Shown: positions 1 through 5,532 of the stretch, piece by piece | Layout of the letters: each line of letters opens with the position of its first letter | Position numbering within the stretch: position 1 is the first letter of the stretch | Origin: CAZKYP01 sp964556885 | GTDB lineage: Bacteria > Planctomycetota > Phycisphaerae > Sedimentisphaerales > Anaerobacaceae | Direction of reading: 5' to 3' | DNA: 5,532 bases | NCBI GenBank assembly: GCA_964556885.1 | Contig: CAZKYP010000214.1 | Span: forward strand, 1 to 5,532 | Position numbers and translations under genes: made by a program | The notes under the pieces: model-generated | The model's input: the letters and a program-made list of their open reading frames with translations, nothing else | What the model was told of the DNA's origin: nothing | The model's database searches: none

Positions 1-877
1 CAACACTGTAGTTACGATTCATTGCTTGCAGGATTTTATCCGAGCCGCTCTGGGCGGGAATATGCAGGTAATTGCATACCTTCGATGAACCGGCCATTGC
101 ATGGAGTATATCATCGAAAAATTCCTCAGATGGATAACTGGTTACGAATTTAAGCCATTCAATTCCTTCAATGTCACTGGCGGCGTTTAGTAAGTCGGCC
201 AGTGACCAGGTCCTTTCGCCGTGTTTGTATTTATATGAATTGACAGTCTGGCCCAAAAAAGTGACCTGTTTAACTCCCTGGTCTGCCAATTTCCTAACCT
301 GTTCGAGGATAGCATCAGGTGGCCGGGAGACCTCCGGCCCGCGCACATACGGCACGATGCAGTACGAGCAGAAATTGTCGCAGCCCCGCATCACCCTGAC
401 AAACGCCTGAGAAGGGATTTGCTCATCTTCGATGTCGTAAGCGGTCTCGAATTTTTCGAGTGCATCGATTTCGTGGTCTGATCCTTTCCGGCGGATATTT
501 TCGGTTACTGCAAGTTCCTTCTTGTTTTCTTCAATTGCCTCGGTGACGAGAGCGGCTATCTGAGATATTTGAGCCGGGCCGCAGACGATATTGACTGCTT
601 CGTGTTCGAGCAGCTTTTCCCCGAGCCGCTGGGCCATGCAGCCTATTACGCCGACCACCATTTCAGGTTTGGATTTTTTTATATGTTTAAGATGGCCAAT
701 GTTGGAAATTACCCGTTGTTCCGCATGTTCGCGGACCGAACATGTATTTATCAATACGACATCGGCCTCTTTGACGCTGTCGGTCAGGTCGAATCCGGCC
801 GCCTTCAGCGCAGAGCCAACCAGCGCCGTATCCAGCTTGTTCATCTGGCACCCGTAGGTTTGTAGGTGCACTTTCAC
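1..877 (-). CDS. miaB: tRNA-2-methylthio-N6-dimethylallyladenosine synthase MiaB, 3' end off the window
   Basis: Radical SAM methylthiotransferase that adds a methylthio group to i6A37 of tRNAs reading UNN codons; a cytosolic enzyme with two iron-sulfur clusters. I read 292 codons on the minus strand from GTG at 877. The N-terminal UPF0004 domain (about residues 1-105) shows HLQTYGCQMN with Cys10, NTCSVREHA with Cys46 and GCMAQRLGE with Cys80, the three ligands of the auxiliary cluster. The radical SAM core follows, with GCDNFCSYCIVPYVRG giving the CX3CX2C motif at Cys166, Cys170 and Cys173, then EVSRP and HIPAQSGSDKILQAM near the edge. The rest of the core and the TRAM domain are outside the window. 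The EVSRP segment and QTYGCQMN favour MiaB over MtaB or RimO. GTG is the only sensible start: an in-frame TAG lies six codons upstream and the first cysteine motif follows at once. AGGTG sits 4 nt upstream as a possible ribosome binding site. The start lies inside a perfect palindrome (855-895). Confidence 0.93.
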   Translation of the reverse strand, partial: MKVHLQTYGCQMNKLDTALVGSALKAAGFDLTDSVKEADVVLINTCSVREHAEQRVISNIGHLKHIKKSKPEMVVGVIGCMAQRLGEKLLEHEAVNIVCGPAQISQIAALVTEAIEENKKELAVTENIRRKGSDHEIDALEKFETAYDIEDEQIPSQAFVRVMRGCDNFCSYCIVPYVRGPEVSRPPDAILEQVRKLADQGVKQVTFLGQTVNSYKYKHGERTWSLADLLNAASDIEGIEWLKFVTSYPSEEFFDDILHAMAGSSKVCNYLHIPAQSGSDKILQAMNRNYSV

Positions 878-895
878 AGTGCACCTACAAACCTA
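855..895. repeat. perfect 18-bp inverted repeat around the miaB start codon
   Basis: The left arm taggtttgtaggtgcact (855-872) is the exact reverse complement of the right arm (878-895), separated by the 5-nt loop ttcac (873-877). On the minus strand the loop contains the miaB GTG start (877-875). The 3' arm is the beginning of the coding region (part of Lys2, then VHLQT and part of Tyr8), and the 5' arm holds the possible ribosome binding site and an in-frame stop. In RNA this would be a very stable hairpin hiding the initiation region. It may be a regulatory hairpin, an inverted duplication of the gene start, or a library or assembly artefact; sequence alone does not decide. Confidence 0.9.
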
Positions 896-901
896 AACAC
901 G

Positions 902-977
902 GGTGTCCCTGCGTTTAGATTTGGCCCCGCTTCTGTCTTTCGACAGAAAGACGCGGGGGCAAATCTGCAGGGACACC
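902..977. repeat. 76-nt imperfect hairpin, REP-like or miniature palindromic element
   Basis: Outer arms ggtgtccctgc (902-912) and gcagggacacc (967-977) are perfect complements. The stem continues after a 4-nt bulge (913-916) as agatttg (917-923) with caaatct (960-966), one G-G mismatch (924/959), then ccccgc (925-930) with gcgggg (953-958). The tip can fold as ttctgtc/gacagaa around tttc (938-941) or, equally well, as gtctttc/gaaagac. A GGTGTCCC-type palindrome with a GC-rich stem resembles the REP elements moved by IS200-like REP-associated transposases; that assignment is inference, as no transposase is in view. It lies between the end of the GIY-YIG gene and miaB. No T-tract follows on either side, so it is not a standard intrinsic terminator, though the stem could still impede transcription or protect an mRNA end. 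Confidence 0.75.
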
Positions 978-985
978 GGAACGTA

Positions 986-1297
986 TTAGTTACTATTATT
1001 GATTTCATTATAATTTCTAATTAGTCTCTCTTTTTGATTTCGAGTTAGCTTCTTGATTCTTCTTTCACCACGTAAAGCATTTTTATAATATCGATATTCT
1101 TTGGCATAAACTAATTTTACAGGCAGCTTGTTTTTTAAATATTTTGCACCATTTCCGCTATTATGTAGAGAAATACGATTCTCCAGATTATTCGTATATC
1201 CAGTATAATATGTCCCATCTCTGCATTGAACTATATACACGAAAAATCTACCTTCTCGTTTGATTGTCTTTTTAGAATGTACGTCTCTACTTTTCAT
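986..1297 (-). CDS. small GIY-YIG nuclease-domain protein, UPF0213/YhbQ type
   Basis: A 103-residue protein made almost wholly of one GIY-YIG domain (about residues 17-94). The motif appears as VYI (20-22) and YTGYT (32-36, within YYTGYT). Arg41, His45 and GAKYLKNK (50-57) follow, then ALRGERRIKKLT (74-85), in which Glu78 matches the metal-binding glutamate, and a basic QKERLI tail. Length and motif order match E. coli YhbQ and the UPF0213 family, which are stand-alone domains with poorly defined cellular roles; DNA cleavage or repair is only suggested by homology. ATG 1297 is the first usable start and no clear Shine-Dalgarno precedes it. The start lies 28 bp after the stop of the DUF2971 gene on the same strand, so the two are probably co-transcribed. 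The gene is visibly more AT-rich than miaB, which suggests transfer. The hairpin at 902-977 starts 9 bp beyond its stop. Confidence 0.9.
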   Translation of the reverse strand: MKSRDVHSKKTIKREGRFFVYIVQCRDGTYYTGYTNNLENRISLHNSGNGAKYLKNKLPVKLVYAKEYRYYKNALRGERRIKKLTRNQKERLIRNYNEINNSN

Positions 1298-1325
1298 TAC
1301 GTATGACTCAAAAAGTTATATAAGC

Positions 1326-2141
1326 TCATAAGTTATTTATCTCAACCAGGTTAAGGGTATAAGTTTCTGATTCTTCGGCTTGATACAATTTAACATGTTG
1401 TAATTCTGCTCGTTCTATTAACTTTTTAATAGCTAACTTCAAACTATCTTCTGTGTACAAACCAAAAATAATTTCCCTTACCGACAGAGGCTGCAATCTC
1501 AAAAACCAGGTCTCTTTACCGTTGAATTCCTTAAGACAGACTAAACCTTGTTGCTCTAAGTTAATTAGATCGGTATCGATAAACACTGAACGAAATTCTT
1601 GTTCATATTTCCATTTAGATGATTTGTTTAATATTGTACTTAGGAATGCTTTTGGGATCTCAAAATCAGTCAAAATATTTACACATGGACGCTGCTCAGG
1701 GTAATTAACACCATCCATTTGGATACCTTTATTTGGAAAGATACTATCGAAATCAATACCGATTACCGCTCCTTTGTGTTTATCAGCATAATGAGCCCAC
1801 ATTACAGTATTATTTGCTGTTTTTGAAACGGATAACAAACAATATTTCTGGTTTAATTTTTTTTGACATTTTAGTGAACTCTTTGCAAGTCCTCTCTGAA
1901 TCTCACCTTTTTGATAAAGTCCATTCAGAGTTTGTTCGTAGCCTGTTGGTAAGGATTTTCCTTTACGTTTTAGTGCAGCTTTATATCTTGCCTCAATTGC
2001 AGGTTTATCATTCGGACAGTCGAAAAAAGGCAAACATTCAAGCGGGTCGTTGACTTCTGAAATATACGGCAATTTTAATTCTAAAGAAACCAGGATTTTA
2101 ACAATACCCTCCTGATCGCAATATTTGTATAAAATATTCAT
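1326..2141 (-). CDS. DUF2971 family protein of unknown function
   Basis: A 271-residue cytosolic protein with no signal peptide or membrane segment. Its family pattern is clear: MNILYKY at the N-terminus, VNDPLE (30-35), the core CLLSVSKTANNTVMWAHYAD (101-120) followed by KHKG and GIDFD, VNYPEQRP (145-152), and KWKYEQEFR (176-184). Between 45 and 97 lies a lysine-rich stretch unlike the conserved parts. DUF2971 proteins have no established biochemical activity and are scattered across bacteria in accessory regions, so I give no function. I prefer ATG 2141 because the family motif LYKY follows directly and TTGGGGA lies about 9 nt upstream. A GTG at 2162 would add seven residues (MILGILN) that are not conserved. 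The gene heads a likely two-gene unit with the GIY-YIG gene. It is AT-rich compared with miaB and the right-hand gene, consistent with acquisition. A candidate promoter is at 2222-2251. Confidence 0.87.
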   Translation of the reverse strand: MNILYKYCDQEGIVKILVSLELKLPYISEVNDPLECLPFFDCPNDKPAIEARYKAALKRKGKSLPTGYEQTLNGLYQKGEIQRGLAKSSLKCQKKLNQKYCLLSVSKTANNTVMWAHYADKHKGAVIGIDFDSIFPNKGIQMDGVNYPEQRPCVNILTDFEIPKAFLSTILNKSSKWKYEQEFRSVFIDTDLINLEQQGLVCLKEFNGKETWFLRLQPLSVREIIFGLYTEDSLKLAIKKLIERAELQHVKLYQAEESETYTLNLVEINNL

Positions 2142-2221
2142 ATTCAGAATCCCCAAAATCACTTCGCGTTACTTGCACCAACGGCCACTAAAAGCTCTTA
2201 ATGTGTACGCTTCGAGCACTC

Positions 2222-2251
2222 ATTATCATTTGTATACAGGATTTGTGTTAA
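2222..2251 (-). promoter_or_regulatory. candidate sigma70-type promoter for the DUF2971/GIY-YIG pair
   Basis: Read on the minus strand, TTAACA (2251-2246) and GATAAT (2227-2222) are spaced by 18 nt, each one mismatch from consensus. A second overlapping option is TTGATT with TATACA at 17 nt. The predicted transcript has a leader of roughly 75 nt before ATG 2141. Based on consensus match only, in AT-rich sequence where chance matches are common. Confidence 0.4.
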
Positions 2252-2326
2252 AAAATCAATGCACACTATTTAGCCACCGTACGATTGAGTTTTCGATATA
2301 GGTTTTTGAGGTGGTCAGATTTTCAC

Positions 2327-2354
2327 TTGATATTCTTTTTGGATGGATTATGCT
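2327..2354 (+). promoter_or_regulatory. weak candidate promoter for the pRiA4b-like gene
   Basis: TTGATA (2327-2332) and TATGCT (2349-2354) are spaced by 16 nt on the plus strand, upstream of both possible starts (2396 and 2435). The -35 is one mismatch and the -10 two mismatches from consensus, so this is only a suggestion. Confidence 0.22.
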
Positions 2355-2434
2355 TATCGCAAATTGGAAAGCGGTTTATATGGTTGAGAAACGATATGAC
2401 AAATAAAACAAAATCCCAAAAGAAAAGGCAAACC

Positions 2435-3115
2435 ATGAAGAAAGCTCGGCCGGAGCAGATCCACGAGCTAAAAATTACATTAAAACACAGTAAGCCACCT
2501 ATCTGGCGACAGGTTGCCGTACCGAGTGATATACCCCTCAGCGATTTACACTGGATCATCCAGATTGTAATGGGCTGGTCCAACTCACACCTTCACCAGT
2601 TTATCATTCGCAGTAATCGTCCAAGACTGACTATGGAGAAGATACGCTCAATAAGCATAGAAGGGCAATTGCATAAACTGGCAGAATATATGCGCCGTGA
2701 CCGCTTTCTGAGCGATCCACGATTCAAACTGGAAGATACCGAAGACGAGAGGAAGGTAAAACTATGCGAACTTGCCCCGAATGTTAAAAGCAAATTCATC
2801 TATGAGTATGATTTTGGCGATGGCTGGGAGCATATTATTGAGACAAAGAAAATCGGTCCGCCCAAAGAAAATGTTAAGTACCCGACTTGTTTAAAGGGCA
2901 AATTCGCCTGCCCGCCGGAGGACTGCGGCGGCATCTGGGGTTACTACGAGATGCTCCAAATAATCGAAGATCCCAAACACGAACGTTATGAGGAATTCAT
3001 AGATTGGCTGGGGGGCGGTTTCGACCCTGAATATTTCGACATCGAAGGAATAAATTCGATCCTATCGGATTTCAAGGAAGAGGTTAAACTACGCTCACGA
3101 TGGGAAATATATTAG
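2435..3115 (+). CDS. plasmid pRiA4b ORF-3-like family protein
   Basis: A 226-residue soluble protein covering the whole PRiA4_ORF3 domain. Landmarks in order: HELKITLKHSKPPIWRQV (10-27), LHWIIQIVMGWSNSHLHQF (38-56), YEYDFGDGWEH (123-133), the cysteine cluster TCLKGKFACPPEDCGG (151-166; Cys152, Cys159, Cys164), and a C-terminal WLGGGFDPEYFD (191-202). The family is common on plasmids and in accessory DNA. The conserved His/Cys residues hint at metal binding, but no function is established, so none is assigned. ATG 2435 is preferred: AAAAGG lies 6 nt upstream and the family usually starts shortly before the LKITL strand. ATG 2396 (adding 13 residues, MTNKTKSQKKRQT) is possible. The open frame back to TTG 2285 encodes unconserved residues and is unlikely. 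A further gene starts 47 nt after its stop, on the same strand, and then hits the scaffold gap. Confidence 0.9.
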   Translation: MKKARPEQIHELKITLKHSKPPIWRQVAVPSDIPLSDLHWIIQIVMGWSNSHLHQFIIRSNRPRLTMEKIRSISIEGQLHKLAEYMRRDRFLSDPRFKLEDTEDERKVKLCELAPNVKSKFIYEYDFGDGWEHIIETKKIGPPKENVKYPTCLKGKFACPPEDCGGIWGYYEMLQIIEDPKHERYEEFIDWLGGGFDPEYFDIEGINSILSDFKEEVKLRSRWEIY

Positions 3116-3162
3116 ATGTTAGTCCAACAACTTACAAACAGAAAAGAAAAGGAGGTTCCAAA

Positions 3163-3173
3163 ATGCAGTATCG
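3163..3173 (+). CDS. 5' end of an unidentified gene cut by the scaffold gap (starts MQYR)
   Basis: A textbook AAGGAGG (3149-3155) lies 7 nt before ATG 3163, the best ribosome binding site in the window. Only ATG CAG TAT and CGN can be read before the Ns; the fourth codon is Arg whatever its third base, so the protein begins MQYR. It follows the pRiA4b-like gene closely on the same strand and is probably in its operon. Four residues cannot identify a family: aldo/keto reductases often start MQYR, and rubredoxins often start with a similar KYRC-type sequence, but either is a guess. Confidence 0.5.
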
Positions 3174-3273
3174 NNNNNNNNNNNNNNNNNNNNNNNNNNN
3201 NNNNNNNNNNNNNNNNNNNNNNNNNNNNNNNNNNNNNNNNNNNNNNNNNNNNNNNNNNNNNNNNNNNNNNNNN
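3174..3273. other. scaffold gap of exactly 100 Ns
   Basis: A run of exactly 100 N is the usual placeholder for a gap of unknown size between scaffolded contigs. It hides the rest of the MQYR gene (from the left) and the C-terminus of the radical SAM gene (from the right), which run toward each other. Any reading frame crossing it is artificial. Confidence 0.97.
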
Positions 3274-4242
3274 CTCATCGGAAAAGACCTTCGAGCCGGT
3301 CTGTTGTTGCCACTTTTTAGAGGAACTTTCAAAACCCAGATAGAAGGTCTTAAAACCAGCCTGCACCATAAGCTCAGCCAAATCTCCTGTAACGAAGCGG
3401 GCGTTAAGGGCGTTCGGGCTGTGAAAATTTATTTCTATCTTCCGTTTTATTACTTCTCTCAGGAACGGGACAAGGACATCCTGAGGCTCAAAGAGCAGGG
3501 CGTCATCATAGAAGGCGATATTCTCGACACCAAGTTTATGTAACAATTCCAGTTCGGCCAAAGACCTTTCAAGTGAACGCGTCTTGAATTTACTATACAC
3601 CTTCGGCACAGAGCAGTAAGTACAGTTAAACGGACAACCGTCGGTTAGTTTTATAACTCCTGTTTTTAATTTGTCGTAAACTTCCCACAAGGCTGGTTGT
3701 TTCAAATCCGGAGATGTTCCCGTGAATTCCCAAAGAGGTTCAAGATTTGTCCCATGCACCAGCAAATCAACACCTGAATTCTTAGCGTGTTCATCGCATA
3801 AAGTTACATAAACGCCGCCTAAAATTATCTTCGCCTGCGGCCGGACCTTTCGAATGTCACCAATGACCTCCTTGATACCCGGATACCAGTATGTCATTGT
3901 GGTCTGAATAAAAATAAAATCGAAAGGTTCTTCTTTGGCCAAAAAATCTCTGAATGAATCCTGCGGCAGGCCGAATCGCCGGAAATAGCGGGGGATGTCT
4001 TTCAGACATTCCGGATTTCGGATTTTTTCCTGGTAAAACCTCCCACGTCCCCATTTGTCGGAAGCAAGAATCTTTTGTACGGTCATGAAAGGATTCTGGC
4101 GGTCGAGATAATCGAAGAGTCTAAAGTCGGCCCGGTCGCGAAGAAAACCGGCCGCACTAAGCATACCGTATGGTTTGAGCCAGAAATCATACGCGGCGAA
4201 ATCATAAATCGGAGGATTTACCAGTAGTATTCTTGGCTTCAT
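3274..4242 (-). CDS. B12-binding domain radical SAM protein, C-terminus lost in the gap
   Basis: Radical SAM enzyme with an N-terminal cobalamin-binding (Rossmann-like) domain; 323 residues are readable from ATG 4242. The B12 domain spans about 1-175: ILLVNPP (5-11), KPYGMLSAAGFLR (23-35), DFIFIQTTMTYWYPG (108-122), then AKIILGGVYVTLCDEHA (137-153) and VHGTNLEPLWEF. No DXHXXG base motif is visible, so cobalamin, if bound, would probably be base-off without a histidine ligand. The radical SAM core starts at TGVIKLTDGCPFNCTYC with the cluster cysteines at 203, 207 and 210, followed by IAFYDDALL (242-250), FHSPNALNARFV (273-284) and YLGFESSS (301-308). The gap removes the rest. The 'ILGGVY…CDEHAKNSGVD' pattern places it in the large B12-binding radical SAM superfamily (methyltransferases, cyclases); substrate unknown. 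Upstream AAGAAAAT is a poor ribosome binding site. The gene diverges from the secreted-protein gene. Confidence 0.92.
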
Positions 4243-4308
4243 ATTTTCTTAATGGCCCGAATGACATAATCCAATTTAGAAGGTTAGTAACATGCAACGC
4301 GCCTGCCG

Positions 4309-4337
4309 ATAATATGTATATTCAGAGGTCAAATCAA
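4309..4337 (-). promoter_or_regulatory. candidate sigma70-type promoter for the radical SAM gene
   Basis: Minus-strand TTGATT (4337-4332) and TATTAT (4314-4309) are spaced by an ideal 17 nt; the -10 is one mismatch and the -35 two mismatches from consensus. It lies about 65 nt upstream of ATG 4242, a plausible leader length. Confidence 0.45.
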
Positions 4338-4377
4338 GTGCGAACCCGATTTTAAGCATGGCGTAGAACCAATAACA

Positions 4378-4407
4378 TTGACTTCTGAGTCCCTTATATG
4401 TTAAAAT
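4378..4407 (+). promoter_or_regulatory. candidate extended -10 promoter for the secreted LTD protein
   Basis: TTGACT (4378-4383) and TAAAAT (4402-4407) are spaced by 18 nt, each one mismatch from consensus, and TG at 4399-4400 forms an extended -10 (TGtTAAAAT). It points at the export-protein gene, about 58 nt before ATG 4466 or 110 nt before ATG 4518. This is the best promoter match in the window. Confidence 0.5.
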
Positions 4408-4465
4408 ACGCAAAATAAGGTAATTCTGAAGGATAAACCACGATTTATCGCTTAAAATACAACTG

Positions 4466-4517
4466 ATGAGGGAATTGAAAAACGTTTAGGCACTTACAAA
4501 TCCTGATATCCCTGGTA
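4466..4517 (+). pseudogene. probable displaced start and signal-peptide n-region of the LTD protein (frameshifted)
   Basis: ATG 4466 opens MRELKNV and stops at TAG 4487. If the A5 run at 4478-4482 were A4, the same ATG would read MRELKTFRHLQILISLV and continue in frame into the domain protein. Basic n-region, hydrophobic core and cleavage site then appear in the right order and size, which is unlikely by chance. Either the assembly has one extra A, or the gene carries a real +1 insertion and is translated poorly or from ATG 4518. Confidence 0.6.
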
Positions 4518-5532
4518 ATGACCATCTTTATTGCCGATTCAGTGAATGCTTTCCAGTTGGGCCGGACAGACCCGCCGCTGGTTATCAATGAATTTATGGC
4601 CTCCAATAACACTTCCGCCCGCGACCCGCAAGGTGATCATGATGATTGGATTGAGCTTTACAATTATGGCACTGTCAATCTTGATATTGGCGGAATGTAT
4701 CTTACCGACAATATTGCCATTCCAACAAAATGGCAAATTCCGGCCGGAACGATTATCGCGCCCAGTGGTTATTTATTAATATGGGCTGATGGGGATACTT
4801 CAGCGACCGGGCTGCACGCTGATTTCAAGCTCGATGCCGCGGGCGAGGAAATCGACCTGTTCGGCACCGACGGGCAGACTCTAATTGATAGTATCAAATT
4901 CGACGAACAGATTACCGATGTTTCCTACGGTCGCTTTCCGGATGCGGGCGAAGACTGGTATTTTCTTGTTGAGCCGACGCCAGCGGCGGAAAATAACCAT
5001 TCGTATTCCGGCGTAGTTGCCGACACGAAATTCAGTCACGACCGCGGTTTTTACGATACTCCATTCCGGGTGACAATCACGACCAAAACCGCCGGGGCCG
5101 TAATACACTACACCACGGACGGCAGCGCGCCCACCGAGACTGACGGCCAGGTTTATACAGGTCCAATTCTCATATCGACAACTACCTGCCTGCGTGCGGC
5201 AGCTTTCAAGACGGGCATGATGCCCACAAATGTGGATACTCAAACCTATATCTTCCTCGACGACGTTATCCGGCAGCCGCAGTATCCCCAGGGGTACCCA
5301 ACCAGCGGATGGGGTCATGCAGGGCCCGATTATGCGATGGACCCTATAGTTATCGATACTTACGGCAGCACAATCAAAGACGACCTGAAATCAATACCCA
5401 CATTGTCTCTGGTGATGGATATCGATAACTGGTTCGGAAGCAGGGGAATCTATGTCAATGAATCACAGGATGGAACCGAGCGCGTGGTCTCGATGGAATA
5501 TATCGATCCAAATACCGGTGACAATATACAAA
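4518..5532 (+). CDS. secreted lamin-tail / chitobiase C-terminal / CotH-like protein, 3' end off the window
   Basis: An open frame with no stop to the window edge gives 338 residues from ATG 4518. Domains: lamin-tail domain at about 20-152 (PLVINEFMASN, DDWIELYNYG, GGMYLTDN, KWQIPAG, GYLLIWADGD, GEEIDLFGTDG, SYGRFPDAGEDW, EPTPAAEN); a CHB_HEX_C (Fn3-like) domain at about 169-245 (FSHDRGFYDTPFRVTITT, AVIHYTTDGSAPT, LRAAAFKTG); then the lead-in to a CotH-like segment (SIPTLSLVMDIDNWFG, GIYVNESQDGTERVVSMEYI). This order is typical of very large exported planctomycete proteins thought to act at the cell surface; CotH relatives include protein kinases, but the key part is not visible. ATG 4518 leaves only a stub of the signal peptide (MTIFIADSVNA). 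The frame extends upstream as KTFRHLQILISLV before a TGA at 4476, and dropping one A from 4478-4482 joins it to ATG 4466, giving MRELKTFRHLQILISLVMTI, an ideal signal peptide cleaved at VNA-FQ. A frameshift or base-call error is likely. Confidence 0.88.
   Translation, partial: MTIFIADSVNAFQLGRTDPPLVINEFMASNNTSARDPQGDHDDWIELYNYGTVNLDIGGMYLTDNIAIPTKWQIPAGTIIAPSGYLLIWADGDTSATGLHADFKLDAAGEEIDLFGTDGQTLIDSIKFDEQITDVSYGRFPDAGEDWYFLVEPTPAAENNHSYSGVVADTKFSHDRGFYDTPFRVTITTKTAGAVIHYTTDGSAPTETDGQVYTGPILISTTTCLRAAAFKTGMMPTNVDTQTYIFLDDVIRQPQYPQGYPTSGWGHAGPDYAMDPIVIDTYGSTIKDDLKSIPTLSLVMDIDNWFGSRGIYVNESQDGTERVVSMEYIDPNTGDNIQ

Noticed and set aside
569..865. Plus-strand open frames opposite miaB
   Set aside because: They are antisense to conserved MiaB motifs and show no recognisable domain.
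902..977. Hairpin as a rho-independent terminator of the GIY-YIG gene
   Set aside because: No run of T follows the stem on either strand, and the stem is longer and more bulged than usual terminators.
2163..2200. GTTAC…CCAAC sequence as an integron attC-like or attachment site
   Set aside because: The arms match only over a few bases and no second site, integrase or cassette structure is present.
2285..2434. N-terminal extension of the pRiA4b-like protein from TTG 2285
   Set aside because: The extra 50 residues match nothing in the family and read like translated intergenic sequence; ATG 2435 or 2396 fits better.
3100..3543. Plus-strand reading frames across the gap that join the MQYR start to sequence at 3274-3543
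   Set aside because: The sequence right of the gap is the antisense of the radical SAM gene; the apparent continuity depends on the arbitrary gap length.
3112..4242. A 376-residue minus-strand reading frame crossing the N run, ending in residues read from left of the gap
   Set aside because: The gap is a 100-N placeholder of unknown length, so residues after 323 are artificial. The radical SAM gene is reported only to 3274.
4881..5318. 145-residue minus-strand open frame
   Set aside because: It lies opposite the LTD and CHB_HEX_C domains, whose frame shows clear family motifs; the minus-strand translation resembles no domain.
1..5532. CRISPR array, tRNA, rRNA or complete insertion sequence
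   Set aside because: No regularly spaced direct repeats, no cloverleaf-like sequence and no transposase frame were seen on either strand.

Overview
This window reads as a scaffold fragment from an uncultured bacterium, most likely a planctomycete of the Phycisphaerae type. That guess rests mainly on the last gene, a secreted protein combining a lamin-tail domain, a chitobiase-type C-terminal domain and the start of a CotH-like segment. This build is typical of Planctomycetes and Verrucomicrobia. Weak Shine-Dalgarno sequences on most genes fit. The taxonomic call is inference, since there is no rRNA or marker gene. An exact 100-N run at 3174-3273 is a scaffold gap of unknown true length, so the two halves may not be as close as drawn.

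Layout, left to right. (1) 1-877, minus: 5' part of miaB, a housekeeping tRNA methylthiotransferase; its 3' end lies off the window. (2) 855-977: two adjacent inverted repeats. The first is a perfect 18-bp palindrome whose 5-nt loop holds the miaB GTG start codon. The second is a 76-nt imperfect hairpin resembling a REP/mini-transposon palindrome. (3) 986-2141, minus: a visibly AT-rich pair, a small UPF0213/YhbQ-type GIY-YIG protein and an upstream DUF2971 protein, 28 bp apart and probably co-transcribed. They look like accessory, horizontally acquired genes. (4) 2142-2434: divergent intergenic region with candidate promoters both ways. (5) 2435-3115, plus: a pRiA4b ORF-3-like protein, followed by a strong ribosome binding site and the first four codons (MQYR) of another gene that runs into the gap.

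Right of the gap: (6) 3274-4242, minus: a B12-binding radical SAM protein whose C-terminus is lost in the gap. (7) 4243-4517: divergent intergenic region with good candidate promoters in both directions. (8) 4518-5532, plus: the large exported LTD/CHB_HEX_C/CotH protein, running off the right edge. Its signal peptide appears split by a single extra A in a homopolymer at 4478-4482; removing one A restores an ATG start at 4466 and a complete export signal.

The genes do not form one pathway: a conserved tRNA-modification gene is flanked by accessory genes, then come an orphan radical SAM enzyme and a cell-surface or secreted protein. I see no convincing new multi-gene system. The strongest points for a second look are the palindrome enclosing the miaB start codon, the adjacent hairpin element, the apparent signal-peptide frameshift and the gene hidden by the gap.
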